A stretch of DNA of 64,000 bases from Lachnospiraceae bacterium (GTDB lineage: Bacteria > Bacillota > Clostridia > Lachnospirales > Lachnospiraceae): NCBI GenBank assembly GCA_022766245.1, contig JALEPL010000002.1, positions 1-64,000 on the forward strand, given 5' to 3'. A model generated the notes under the pieces. That model was given only the letters and a program-made list of their open reading frames with translations, made no database searches and was not told the origin of the DNA. The position numbers were made by a program, and so were the translations under genes. Numbering within the stretch: position 1 is the first letter of the stretch; the number at the start of each line of letters is the position of its first letter. This document shows, piece after piece, positions 35,938-44,755 of this stretch.

Positions 35938-37611
35938 TTAGACGGCCTGTTGAATATATTTTTGTACGAATTCGCCGTACGGGCAGGGGCGTCCATAAAA
36001 GTAACCTTGGATATAAGTGGGAGAAATCTGCTGAATCCGTGTCAGCTCCTCCTGAGTCTCAATTCCTTCTACGCAGATTTGAAGCTGCATGCTGCGGACC
36101 ATATCACTCATCAGTGAAAGCAGATTATATTCATATTCGTTCTGCAAAGCCTTTGAGGTAAAGGACCGGTCAATTTTGATAATATCCGGCTTCAAATCAT
36201 ACAGATAATGAAAATTGGAATAGCCGGTACCAAAGTCATCCAAAGCCAGATGAACACCTCGATGAGTCAGCTTCTCCCAAAACTTGGAGAGTCTTGGATT
36301 GGATTCCAGGGAACCGCTTTCCGTCAGTTCAATCACCACGTCGGTGGGGCGAAGTCCATGCTCAATGACAGCGGATAGTATCTCATGGCTGATATCACAT
36401 TTTTGTACCTGAACATAGGAGAGATTGATATTCATATGGAAATCAGGTACCATGTCCTGAAATTTTTTACAGGCACTCAGGGACTGGTGCAGTGCCCAGT
36501 GTCCTACTGGTATAATCAGGCCTGTCTCCTCTAAAATCGGAATAAACTCTACTGGAGAGACCATGCCCAGTTCCTCATCCTTAAAACGCATCAGAGCTTC
36601 CGCTCCATGCAGGTGGTTGGATTTTGGCTCAAATATAGGCTGATAATACATTTCGAAGCCATCAAAATTATTGTTTATGGCCCGGCGCAGACTACGAGTC
36701 AGATCCAGACGTTTGCGGAATGACTGGTAGTCCTCTGCATTGTAAACACAACACATATTTTTGCCACGGCGTTTTGCAAGGCTTAAGGCAAATTCGGAAA
36801 GCTTCATCACGGAACTGTACTTTAATTCTGTGATGTCCTGGGTACTCAGAATACCACCAGAGATAGTAAATACCGCTTCATAATGATTATCAGCAATTAA
36901 TTCGTCAATTTTCTGACGAATTCGCTTGTACAATGATATTCCATCTTCAATCGTACCGCCGGTTAAGTCTGTAACCAAAAATTCGTCAGATACGATACGA
37001 AAGACCATCTGATCATCGGACAGGCATGCCTGAATTGCAGAAGCTACTTTCCCCAGCAGCATATCTCCGTATTCAATGCCGAGATGCTCGTTTACTTCTT
37101 TAAAATCATCGATTCCAATGCGGAGAAGATATCCCTCCGGTAACCAATCACTGTCTGTGTCCAGTAGTTTGATCAGATTGGAAGAAGACATAAGCAGACC
37201 GCTGACGTTGTCAGCCTTCTGGATGCGGCCAATTTCATTGATACAGCCTATCAGATAACATGGGGTGTCTTCGCGGGTGATGAGCTGTCCCCGGCAATTG
37301 ATCCATACCGGTTTTCCATCCGGATTCAGCCAACGATACACCAGATTGTGCTCTAGTTTATGACCGGAAGCGATCTGTTGCAAATCCTCCATCAGAGGAT
37401 CATAATCTTCCCCATACACAAATTGTTTAAAATTAGTCGTTACATCATAAAAGCAGTTGGCAGGCAAAGCAAAACGATCCATTGCATTGGACGAGATATA
37501 AAAGTAGTCCTTTGTAATATCAAATATATAAAGGTAATCATCCATGCAGGGACGAAACAAATCGATTACTTCGCATAACTGGTCCATGGAGAGCTTTTTC
37601 ATCATGTTCAT
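35938..37611 (-). CDS. Degenerate GGDEF plus EAL phosphodiesterase
   Basis: This cytoplasmic protein of about 557 residues has an N-terminal PAS-like region, a GGDEF domain whose signature is replaced by RIVSDEF, and a complete EAL domain. The EAL active-site motifs are present (AEALMRF, NINLSYVQV, ELTES, DDFGTGYSNF, KIDRSF). It should therefore hydrolyse cyclic di-GMP, with the inactive GGDEF possibly binding GTP as a regulator. It could oppose the cyclase at 1042. ATG 37611 follows GGGGGAT by about 4-6 nt; the longer frame to 37644 lacks a site. No membrane helix is seen. Confidence 0.88.
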   Translation of the reverse strand: MNMMKKLSMDQLCEVIDLFRPCMDDYLYIFDITKDYFYISSNAMDRFALPANCFYDVTTNFKQFVYGEDYDPLMEDLQQIASGHKLEHNLVYRWLNPDGKPVWINCRGQLITREDTPCYLIGCINEIGRIQKADNVSGLLMSSSNLIKLLDTDSDWLPEGYLLRIGIDDFKEVNEHLGIEYGDMLLGKVASAIQACLSDDQMVFRIVSDEFLVTDLTGGTIEDGISLYKRIRQKIDELIADNHYEAVFTISGGILSTQDITELKYSSVMKLSEFALSLAKRRGKNMCCVYNAEDYQSFRKRLDLTRSLRRAINNNFDGFEMYYQPIFEPKSNHLHGAEALMRFKDEELGMVSPVEFIPILEETGLIIPVGHWALHQSLSACKKFQDMVPDFHMNINLSYVQVQKCDISHEILSAVIEHGLRPTDVVIELTESGSLESNPRLSKFWEKLTHRGVHLALDDFGTGYSNFHYLYDLKPDIIKIDRSFTSKALQNEYEYNLLSLMSDMVRSMQLQICVEGIETQEELTRIQQISPTYIQGYFYGRPCPYGEFVQKYIQQAV

Positions 37612-37730
37612 AATATCCCCCTGACAAAAAGTGCTAAACCACATATTTTATTCCATTATACATTCATTTTTTTGATTCGTCATCTGTTTTTGGTTATTTA
37701 AGCCATTTTTGTGTCTTTTTACCAAAGATT

Positions 37731-37886
37731 TTGACATAGGTAAAAAAATAAAGCAGAAATAAACCGGTAAAGTGGCATGGTTAAAAAGTTAAAAATTGGA
37801 TATATACGCAAAACCACTTTTGCCATACCATGGGTAAGCGAAGAAAAGGCACGAAAAATAGTGTCAAGAATTTGGAGGATTCAACG
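37731..37886 (+). promoter_or_regulatory. Structured leader of the ECF S-component gene (possible riboswitch)
   Basis: A TTGACA (37731-37736) with only a weak -10 about 18 nt further stands at the start. AAAGTGG (37769-37775) can pair with CCACTTT (37814-37820), and CATGGT (37776-37781) with ACCATG (37827-37832). The two pairings interleave, so they form either a pseudoknot or alternative folds. No known vitamin riboswitch consensus (TPP box, RFN, cobalamin box) was recognised. The stretch 37612-37730 is AT-rich and holds nothing else recognisable. Confidence 0.4.
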
Positions 37887-38432
37887 ATGAGTACAGAAGC
37901 AAAGACAGTAACAGAAAGTAAAAGCACTATTCAGTTTTTAGTTGTAACAGCAATTTTTATAGCATTGACCTATTTGTTTACTGCATTTATCAATGTGAGA
38001 CTTCCCATTGCAGCCAATGGTGGTCTGATTCATTTAGGAAATGTACCTCTTTTTATTGGTGCTATCATTTTTGGTAAAAAGACAGGAATGATTGCCGGTG
38101 GCGTGGGAATGGGACTTTTCGACCTGTTATCCGGATGGACACTGTGGGCACCTTTTACCTTTGTGATTGTAGGTCTCATGGGATATGTGGTAGGTCGTAT
38201 CACTGAGAAGCCTTCTCACCAGAAGTTTCAGTGGTATGTGGTAGCAATCGGAGCAGCATTGGTAATCAAAATCGTGGGATACTATATTGCAGAAGCAATC
38301 ATTTACCACAGTCTGGTTGCACCGGTGACATCCATTCCGGGTAATGTGGTACAGATTTTGGTAGCTGCAGTAATCGTGTTGATTGTTATCGCACCGCTGA
38401 ATGTAGCAGCTAAAAAGGTTGGATTAAAGTAG
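37887..38432 (+). CDS. ECF transporter S component
   Basis: This is an integral membrane protein of 181 residues with about five to six helices. It fits the substrate-binding S component of energy-coupling factor vitamin transporters: the N-terminal segment IFIALTYLFTAFINVRLPIAANGGLIHLGNVPLFIGAIIFG has the conserved Pro and Gly residues of the DUF1393-type group. It needs the shared EcfA-A'-T module encoded elsewhere. ATG 37887 has GGAGG about 8 nt upstream, while ATG 37830 lies within the structured leader. The class V aminotransferase gene next to it uses pyridoxal phosphate, so a B6-type substrate is a guess. The true ligand is unknown. Confidence 0.82.
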   Translation: MSTEAKTVTESKSTIQFLVVTAIFIALTYLFTAFINVRLPIAANGGLIHLGNVPLFIGAIIFGKKTGMIAGGVGMGLFDLLSGWTLWAPFTFVIVGLMGYVVGRITEKPSHQKFQWYVVAIGAALVIKIVGYYIAEAIIYHSLVAPVTSIPGNVVQILVAAVIVLIVIAPLNVAAKKVGLK

Positions 38433-38433
38433 C

Positions 38434-38460
38434 TTATCTGTAAAGGTTTTGAACAGATAC
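38434..38460. repeat. Short dispersed hairpin repeat, copy D
   Basis: TATCTGT (38435-38441) pairs with ACAGATA (38453-38459) around AAAGGTTTTGA. It lies directly after the stop codon of the ECF gene and before the aminotransferase gene. Confidence 0.65.
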
Positions 38461-38486
38461 ATTGAAAGTAAAAGGAGTGGGAATCT

Positions 38487-39629
38487 ATGTATAAGATTAT
38501 GACACCGGGACCGACACAGGTATCGGAGCAGGTGAGAATGGCCAGAAGCTGGGAATGTACGAATCCGGATCTGGACGAGGCGTTTGTGGAGTTTTATCGT
38601 GATACCTGTGAAAAAATCAGTGACCTTTTGTATACCAACAATGAGACTTTGATTTTAGGCGGAGAGGGAATTCTGGGCTTAGAGGCAGCCTGTGCATCCC
38701 TGACAGAGCCGGGGGATCCCGTGCTGGTTTTGGACAATGGCGTGTTTGGCAGAGGATTTTCAGATTTTGTATCCATGTACGGCGGTGTTCCAACTCTTTA
38801 TTCCGTGGACCCACGCAATACCATGGACGTGGAGGCGTTGGCAGAGTATTTGAAGGAGCATCACGATTTCAAATATGCAACGGTGGTGCACGGCGATACG
38901 CCTAGCGGCATGCTGAATGACATTTCCAGCATCTGTCCGCTGCTTAAAAGCTATGGTATTCTAACTGTGGTGGATTCTGTATCTGCCATGTTTGCAGAGG
39001 AAGTGCATGTGGATGATTACCAGATCGATGTTCTGTGCGGCGGTTCCCAGAAGGTGATTTCCGCACCGCCCGGATTGACTATAGTAACCATCAGCGCAGA
39101 TGCGAAGGCTGCAATGGCAGCCAGGAAAACGCCCATTGCATCCTTCTATGCGAATCTTACCACCTTCGCCCATTATTATGAAGAAAAGTGGTTCCCGTAC
39201 ACCATGCCCATCAGTGATATCAACGGACTGCGGGCAGCCATCGACGCCATTGAGGCAGAACCGGATATGATAGAGCGTCATGCACGGATTGCGGCAGCAT
39301 CCAGAGAAGCAGTGACAAAGGCCGGTTTGAAGCTGTATCAGGAGAGCGGATTCTCCAATACAGTTACGGTATTTGAAGTGCCGGAGGGCGTGACGGATCG
39401 TCAGATCCTTGACACTATGAAGGAAGACCACAATATCATGCTGGCCGGGTCCTTTGATTTTTTGGCCGGAAAAGTAATCCGTATCGGACACATGGGAAAC
39501 AATGCCACATACGAGAACATGGTGGAAACCTTCTGTGCACTGGATGCTACCTTTGCGAAGCTGGGGGTAAAACTGTCAGCAGGCATGCGGCAGGTGTTTG
39601 AGGAGACTTATGGCAGTGTGAACGAATAA
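38487..39629 (+). CDS. Class V pyridoxal-phosphate aminotransferase
   Basis: This cytoplasmic protein of 380 residues belongs to the alanine-glyoxylate / serine-pyruvate aminotransferase group. The N-terminus has the family's MTPGPTQVSEQV segment. The PLP-phosphate region is GGEGILGLEAA, the cofactor Asp is in TVVDSVSAMFAEE, and the Schiff-base Lys is in CGGSQKVISAPPG. Pyridoxamine-pyruvate aminotransferases look similar, which would fit the ECF gene upstream, but the common alanine-glyoxylate type is equally possible. AAAGGAGTGG precedes the ATG. It is probably cotranscribed with the ECF gene 54 nt upstream through repeat D. Confidence 0.87.
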   Translation: MYKIMTPGPTQVSEQVRMARSWECTNPDLDEAFVEFYRDTCEKISDLLYTNNETLILGGEGILGLEAACASLTEPGDPVLVLDNGVFGRGFSDFVSMYGGVPTLYSVDPRNTMDVEALAEYLKEHHDFKYATVVHGDTPSGMLNDISSICPLLKSYGILTVVDSVSAMFAEEVHVDDYQIDVLCGGSQKVISAPPGLTIVTISADAKAAMAARKTPIASFYANLTTFAHYYEEKWFPYTMPISDINGLRAAIDAIEAEPDMIERHARIAAASREAVTKAGLKLYQESGFSNTVTVFEVPEGVTDRQILDTMKEDHNIMLAGSFDFLAGKVIRIGHMGNNATYENMVETFCALDATFAKLGVKLSAGMRQVFEETYGSVNE

Positions 39630-39645
39630 GTGTTTGGTAAAGGTA

Positions 39646-40908
39646 TTATTGATACAGCTCTGCGATACGGGAAACAGCCACGTAGATTTCTGAAATCCGG
39701 TACCAGGTACGAAAGTCCACCACACCGGTGACCGGCAGTCCGAAGATGGACTGGAATTTTTCCACAGCAGCAGCGGTGGCAGGACCATAGATGCCATCCG
39801 GTGTGATGGTGGGGAGGGCCGGATAGCTTTTGGCGATACGGTTGAGCTGCTCCTGCATTTGCAATACTTTGCTTCCGGTGGAGCCGATGGTCAGGTCATT
39901 TCCAGGCCAGGAAGCGGGAACACCACTGATTTCCTCTGCGGTGTTAATGTACATACTGCTTCCGTAATAATACCGCAGGATCTCAATAGCGGAGTAACCT
40001 TGATCAGCCAAATACTTAGATCCCCACTGCGTCATCCAGTTCGGGCAACTTACCTTCTGCCCGTCACAGTATTGAGTCAGTATGGGCTGCCGCACATTGG
40101 GACGGGACAGATAGTTTGCAAAAAGATCATCCACGATGTTGGAAATGTTGTTAAAAATATTTCGGCCGTAGACGAATTTATGGTCGTATGCGGTGGAGGA
40201 TGTGATGGTAAAATCATAACCTTTGTTGCGATACCATTCTGTGTAAACACGATTCAGCGTAAAGGACATAATGGCCAGAATGTTTGCCTTCAGGCTTTCC
40301 ACAGGCCAGGTGGCATAGATTTCACTGGATGCTACATTTTTAATGTAGTCGCGGTAACGCACATAGTAGTTCGATGCGGTATTATCTGTGGGAGAGCCGT
40401 CGTGAACCACGATATATTCCGGGACAACCACCCGGCTTAATACGATTTCGCCTGTTTCCGTTGTAGGTTTAATGGAACTTTCCGGAATCTTAGGAGGGAA
40501 ATTGCCAAATAAGGTGTTGGCTGAAATCACGATATTAGATTCCTCCGGAGCAGGCATCTCCTCCGGAATCAGTCGGATAGGCTGCAAAGCCAGAACCTCC
40601 GGTAAAACATTGATTCCGGATACATTAATGGGGTGATATCCGGGAGCACTTACCTGTACCGTGTATTCTGCATAGGGCTGGGTTTCTGAGGGCTCCATAC
40701 TGTATTCTAAGGCCGGAGCAGCCAGAGTTACCCGTTCTGTCTGCCCAGAGGAATTGGTTTTCAGTTCCTCCAGCGTGTTGCCCGGAACACCGGTGTAGGA
40801 TAGGGTGACGGTGGCATCGGGGATAGGGGCTGCATCAATGCGGGAGTTTACATTTACCTGCAAAAGTCCCTGATCAGTCCCGGTCTGTGTAGCTTTCAAA
40901 TTGGACAT
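39646..40908 (-). CDS. sleC: SleC-like spore cortex-lytic enzyme
   Basis: This protein of 420 residues has the layout of SleC preproenzymes. There is no Sec signal peptide; the N-terminal domain of about 120 residues is Ig-like (LLQVNVNSRIDAAPIPDATVTLSYTG). A SpoIID/LytB-like catalytic region follows (VEYIVVHDG-like strand, YIKNVASSEIYATWPVESLKANILA). The C-terminal domain is a peptidoglycan-binding type 1 domain (GSTGSKVLQMQEQLNRIAKSY...GPATAAAVEKFQSIFGLPVTG). SleC degrades spore cortex during germination after cleavage by Csp proteases; a Csp-like gene is at 34105. ATG 40908 has AGGAAGC 7 nt upstream. The likeness to SleC is from recalled architecture and N-terminal pattern, not alignment. 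Confidence 0.8.
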   Translation of the reverse strand: MSNLKATQTGTDQGLLQVNVNSRIDAAPIPDATVTLSYTGVPGNTLEELKTNSSGQTERVTLAAPALEYSMEPSETQPYAEYTVQVSAPGYHPINVSGINVLPEVLALQPIRLIPEEMPAPEESNIVISANTLFGNFPPKIPESSIKPTTETGEIVLSRVVVPEYIVVHDGSPTDNTASNYYVRYRDYIKNVASSEIYATWPVESLKANILAIMSFTLNRVYTEWYRNKGYDFTITSSTAYDHKFVYGRNIFNNISNIVDDLFANYLSRPNVRQPILTQYCDGQKVSCPNWMTQWGSKYLADQGYSAIEILRYYYGSSMYINTAEEISGVPASWPGNDLTIGSTGSKVLQMQEQLNRIAKSYPALPTITPDGIYGPATAAAVEKFQSIFGLPVTGVVDFRTWYRISEIYVAVSRIAELYQ

Positions 40909-41063
40909 AGTTTGCTTCCTTTTTTTGCTTTCCCTCTTAGTATATGAAGAGTGCTGTAAATAAGTTCCAACATGATATGGTTTAGCTTTGCCAGCTGTCG
41001 AAGTTTTTTGCACAATTACTTTTAAATTATGGTACAATATGCCCATGTAAGGAGGAAAGATAC

Positions 41064-41573
41064 ATGTTACACACATTTCAACCATTTTCAACGGAACTTT
41101 TAGATATGAACCCATTTACCAAAATCGGTCAGGAGTGGATGCTGGTATCCGCCGGAGATGAGACAAAGGCAAATACCATGACGGCCAGCTGGGGCGGTGT
41201 CGGTGTGATGTGGGGCAAAAACGTGGCAACCATCTATATCCGTGGCAGTCGCTATACCAAGGAGTTTATCGACAGTCATGATACATTTTCCATTACATTT
41301 CTGGATAAGGCATACAAGCCGGAGATGAAGTTTTTGGGTACGGTGTCCGGCAGAAACGAGGATAAGCTGGCAGAGGTGAAGATGCATTTTAATTACTGCA
41401 TGGATACCCCGTTTGTGGATGAGGGAAATCTGGTGCTGATCTGCAAAAAAATGTCCGTAACACCTATTACAAAGGATCAGTTTGTAGATCCCCAGATTCA
41501 GGAAAAGTGGTATGGGGATGAGGATTATCATATTATGTATATCGGAGAAATCCTCCAGGTTATGGCCCGTTAG
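41064..41573 (+). CDS. Flavin reductase-like FMN-binding protein
   Basis: This cytoplasmic protein of 169 residues belongs to the flavin reductase (DIM6/NTAB) FMN-binding split-barrel family. Characteristic segments are MTASWGGVGVMWGKNVATIYIRGSRYT and DTFSITFLDKAYKPEMKFLGTVSGR. It probably binds FMN and reduces it or uses it as a cofactor; the electron donor and partner are unknown. AAGGAGG lies 8 nt before the ATG. It diverges from the sleC-like gene. A 66-nt gap separates it from the recJ-like gene. Confidence 0.88.
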   Translation: MLHTFQPFSTELLDMNPFTKIGQEWMLVSAGDETKANTMTASWGGVGVMWGKNVATIYIRGSRYTKEFIDSHDTFSITFLDKAYKPEMKFLGTVSGRNEDKLAEVKMHFNYCMDTPFVDEGNLVLICKKMSVTPITKDQFVDPQIQEKWYGDEDYHIMYIGEILQVMAR

Positions 41574-41638
41574 CAGGTGATGTTATGAATAAAGGGACTG
41601 GCACTGATGGAGGTCCGGTATTTGGAATAGGATAAAAC

Positions 41639-43402
41639 GTGGAAAAGTGGATAGAAACAAGAAAAGGCGGAAATTTTATAGAGATAGGCAAACGCTTTGG
41701 CATTGACCCGGTGATTGCGAGAGTCATGCGGAATCGGGACATCTGCACGGATGAGGAAATCCGTTTCTATCTGTATGGAGGAAGGGCTGATTTGCCGAAT
41801 CCACATCTGCTAATGGATGGGGATAAGGCAGCAGAACTTCTGGCACAGGCCATTGTCGGAAAGCAGAAGATCCGAGTCATCGGTGATTATGATGTGGATG
41901 GCGTAAATGCCACATATATCTTGCTGAAGGGATTGAAACGGGTGGGGGCATCCGTGGATGCAGCGATACCGGATCGGATGAAGGATGGATATGGCATCAA
42001 CGAGAATCTGATCAAACAGGCTCATGAGGCGGGGACGAATCTGATTGTAACCTGCGATAATGGAATCGCAGCACTGGATGCCATTGCATACGCCAAGGAA
42101 CTGGGCATGCAGGTAATCGTGACGGATCATCATGACATTCCTTTCCGGGAGCACTCCAATGGAGAGAGAGAATATTTGTCTAGTCAGGCGGATGCCATTA
42201 TCAATCCTAAGCAGCAGGAGTGTGCTTATCCATACAAATGTCTGTGTGGGGCGGCTGTGGCGTGGAAACTGGTGCAGCTTTTATACGAGCGAATGGATGT
42301 CCCGGTGGAGGAAGCGGACAGTTTCCTGGAAAATGTGGGCTTTGCCACGGTGGGAGATGTGATGGATCTCACCGGAGAAAACCGGATTCTGGTGAAGCTG
42401 GCATTGGAGAGATTGTCTCATACGAAAAATCCCGGAATGAAGGCGTTGATTGCCCAGAATGATCTGCTGGACAAAAGAATCAGTGCCTATCATATAGGGT
42501 TTGTATTGGGACCCTGCATCAATGCTAGCGGAAGATTGGATACAGCAGTGCGTTCCTTGGCGCTGCTTTTGGAGGAAAATCCGGCGAAGGCAGCTTCCCT
42601 TGCAGCAGATCTGGTGCAGCTCAATGAGAGCCGCAAGGATATGACCATCCAACAGACGGAACTGGCCATGCAGATGATTGAAGAGCAGCACATGCAGCAG
42701 GACAGGGTGCTGGTGGTATTTTTGCCGGAATGTCACGAGAGTCTGGCGGGAATCATCGCAGGACGGATCCGGGAGGCGTATCATCGCCCGGCTATTGTAC
42801 TTACCAGAGGGGAGGACGGGGTGAAAGGCTCCGGACGATCTATTGAAGAGTACAGTATGTTTGAGGAGCTCACCGGAGTGTCAGAGCTTTTGACCAAGTT
42901 TGGCGGGCATCCTATGGCAGCAGGAATGTCTCTGGAAGAGGAGAATGTTCTGACTTTCCGGCAGAGACTGAATGAGCGGACGACTCTTACCGATGAGGAT
43001 TTGGTGGAAAAGGTGCATATTGATGTGGTCATGCCCATGTCCTATGTGACAGAGAATCTGATCTATGCGCTGGAACTGTTAGAACCCTGCGGGAAAGGGA
43101 ATACCAAGCCTGTGTTTGCAGACCGAGACCTGTCGATCATTTCAGCCAGATGTGTGGGGAAAAAACAGAATGTGTTGAAATTACAGTTACTGACTATGGA
43201 TGGACACAGAGTTTCCGCTGTGTATTACGGCGATATTGATAGATTCTGGCAGACACTGGAGGAAAAGTTTTCTCCGGAGGATGTGGAGGCTGCCAAACAG
43301 GGACGCCCCAATAGAATTCATTTTTCAGCCATCTATGAACCAAAGATCAATGATTATTATCAGACAAATGAGTTGGAGATGGTAATCCGACGGATACGTT
43401 AG
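41639..43402 (+). CDS. recJ: RecJ-like single-stranded-DNA exonuclease
   Basis: This cytoplasmic DHH-family phosphoesterase of 587 residues is expected to act as a 5'-3' single-strand DNA exonuclease in repair. Motif I is IGDYDVDGVNAT, motif III is VTDHHDIPF, with TCDNGIAA between. The DHHA1 domain follows (GRSIEEYSMFEELTG...KFGGHPMAAGMSL) and a C-terminal OB-fold. Some typical RecJ proteins are longer, and Lachnospiraceae have more than one DHH/RecJ gene, so this may be a paralogue. It starts with GTG 41639 after AGGATA. The DUF1002 gene is 25 nt downstream. Confidence 0.88.
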   Translation: MEKWIETRKGGNFIEIGKRFGIDPVIARVMRNRDICTDEEIRFYLYGGRADLPNPHLLMDGDKAAELLAQAIVGKQKIRVIGDYDVDGVNATYILLKGLKRVGASVDAAIPDRMKDGYGINENLIKQAHEAGTNLIVTCDNGIAALDAIAYAKELGMQVIVTDHHDIPFREHSNGEREYLSSQADAIINPKQQECAYPYKCLCGAAVAWKLVQLLYERMDVPVEEADSFLENVGFATVGDVMDLTGENRILVKLALERLSHTKNPGMKALIAQNDLLDKRISAYHIGFVLGPCINASGRLDTAVRSLALLLEENPAKAASLAADLVQLNESRKDMTIQQTELAMQMIEEQHMQQDRVLVVFLPECHESLAGIIAGRIREAYHRPAIVLTRGEDGVKGSGRSIEEYSMFEELTGVSELLTKFGGHPMAAGMSLEEENVLTFRQRLNERTTLTDEDLVEKVHIDVVMPMSYVTENLIYALELLEPCGKGNTKPVFADRDLSIISARCVGKKQNVLKLQLLTMDGHRVSAVYYGDIDRFWQTLEEKFSPEDVEAAKQGRPNRIHFSAIYEPKINDYYQTNELEMVIRRIR

Positions 43403-43427
43403 TATAGATAGTGTAAAGGAGGACGAC

Positions 43428-44378
43428 ATGAAAAAATATATGATTTCTTTTTTGACGGCAGTTTTGTTTTTCACTATGATACCTCAGCAGTTTTTGTATG
43501 CGGAAAATGTTACCGGAGAACTGGTGACGGATGAAGAGGATGACCATGTGGTAATCGAGGAATCAGACAAGCCATATCTGGCTCTTGGGGCAAATCTTAC
43601 GGTGGAGCAGCAGCAGACAGTATTGGAGCTGATGGGAATCGACAGCAGTCAACTGGATCAGTATGATGTGGTCTATGTGACCAATGAGGAGGAACATTCC
43701 TATCTGGATTCGTATATTTCTTCAGCGCAGATTGGAACGAAATCCCTGTCTTCCGTGGTGATTGTGAAGAAGGAGAGCGGAAATGGTATCAACATTTCCA
43801 CCAAAAACATCAATTACTGTACGGTTGGAATGTATAAAAATGCGTTGGTTACAGCGGGAATTCAAGACGCAGACATTATTGTGGCAGGTCCGACACCAAT
43901 TTCCGGAACGGCAGCGCTGGTAGGTGTGTTTAAGGCTTATCAGGAGATTACCGGAGATGAGATCCCTCAGGAGAATGTGGATACCGCATTAAATGAGCTG
44001 GTGCTTACCGGAGAACTGAGTGAGGCATTTGGTGAGAATACCGAGGTGGAGGGTTTGATCGCCTATATTAAGCAGAGAATTGCAGAGGAGAATCTGGATC
44101 CGTCGGATGAGGAGAGCATTGATGCCATCATCGATGATGCCTGTCAGCAGTTTGATGTGCAGATGACGGAGGAGCAGAAGGCGGAAGTACTGGGATTGGC
44201 AAAGAAACTCAGCAATCTGGACCTGGATGTGGACAGTTTGAAGGAGCAGGCACAGTCTGTCTATGATAAGCTGGCTGAACTGGATATTGATACCGATGCG
44301 CTGGCGGAGAAAGCCAACAGCTTCTGGGAAAGATTATTGGAGAAAATCAAAGAGTTTCTGGCTAAAATTTTTAATTGA
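43428..44378 (+). CDS. DUF1002 secreted protein
   Basis: A signal peptide (YMISFLTAVLFFTMIPQQFLYA|EN) precedes a DUF1002 domain (about 40-190: LGANLTVEQQQTVLELMGI and ADIIVAGPTPISGTAALVGVFKAY). An alpha-helical C-terminus of about 100 residues ends in the amphipathic stretch ERLLEKIKEFLAKIFN, which might associate with membranes. DUF1002 proteins are common and uncharacterised in Firmicutes. AAAGGAGG precedes the ATG. The T-box leader of cysE begins right after this gene. Confidence 0.85.
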   Translation: MKKYMISFLTAVLFFTMIPQQFLYAENVTGELVTDEEDDHVVIEESDKPYLALGANLTVEQQQTVLELMGIDSSQLDQYDVVYVTNEEEHSYLDSYISSAQIGTKSLSSVVIVKKESGNGINISTKNINYCTVGMYKNALVTAGIQDADIIVAGPTPISGTAALVGVFKAYQEITGDEIPQENVDTALNELVLTGELSEAFGENTEVEGLIAYIKQRIAEENLDPSDEESIDAIIDDACQQFDVQMTEEQKAEVLGLAKKLSNLDLDVDSLKEQAQSVYDKLAELDIDTDALAEKANSFWERLLEKIKEFLAKIFN

Positions 44379-44399
44379 CAAATAAGAAAATTCTGCATA

Positions 44400-44677
44400 C
44401 ACTGATAGTATCTATCTGAATAGATACAAGTGTTAAGGAAAAAGCACTGAAGGGAAAGAGTAGTATAGCAATACATCTTCAGAGAGGGAATGTCATCGGC
44501 TGCAAGCATTCCCGGTGTCAGGTTATATGAAGTGCCTCCCGGAGCTGCTGTGGTGAATTGAGTAGCTGCAGACGGATTGCACACGTTACGTGCCTTGAGG
44601 GAAAGCATCATTGCTTTACTTAGAGTGGAACCGCGGATTACTTCGTCTCTATATAGAATAGAGACGAAGTTTTTTTG
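44400..44677 (+). promoter_or_regulatory. T-box riboswitch (Cys) of cysE-cysS
   Basis: The T-box core AGAGTGGAACCGCGG lies at 44622-44636, followed by a terminator CTTCGTCTCTAT/ATAGAGACGAAG (44641-44670) with a T-run to 44677. The upstream region can form the long specifier stem. TGC (44533-44535), after GAAG, is the best candidate specifier codon and matches cysteine, as do both downstream genes. Uncharged tRNA-Cys would stabilise the antiterminator and allow transcription. A perfect small hairpin, GTATCTAT/ATAGATAC (44408-44427), opens the region. Confidence 0.9.
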
Positions 44678-44755
44678 TTTTACCCTTCAAGGCTGTTTTT
44701 GCGAATGAAGGGATAGAGTTTCGAAATGAATGATAGGAAAGGAAGTTGAGTATAA

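Noticed and set aside
41585..41635. 16-codon frame between the flavin reductase and recJ-like genes with a fair ribosome site
   Set aside because: It is too short to judge, Gly-rich without helix or regulatory codons, and no attenuator follows it. It may be chance.
44379..44755. A small gene in the 377-nt gap before cysE
   Set aside because: The gap is filled by the T-box leader and terminator; reading frames there cross the conserved RNA motifs.
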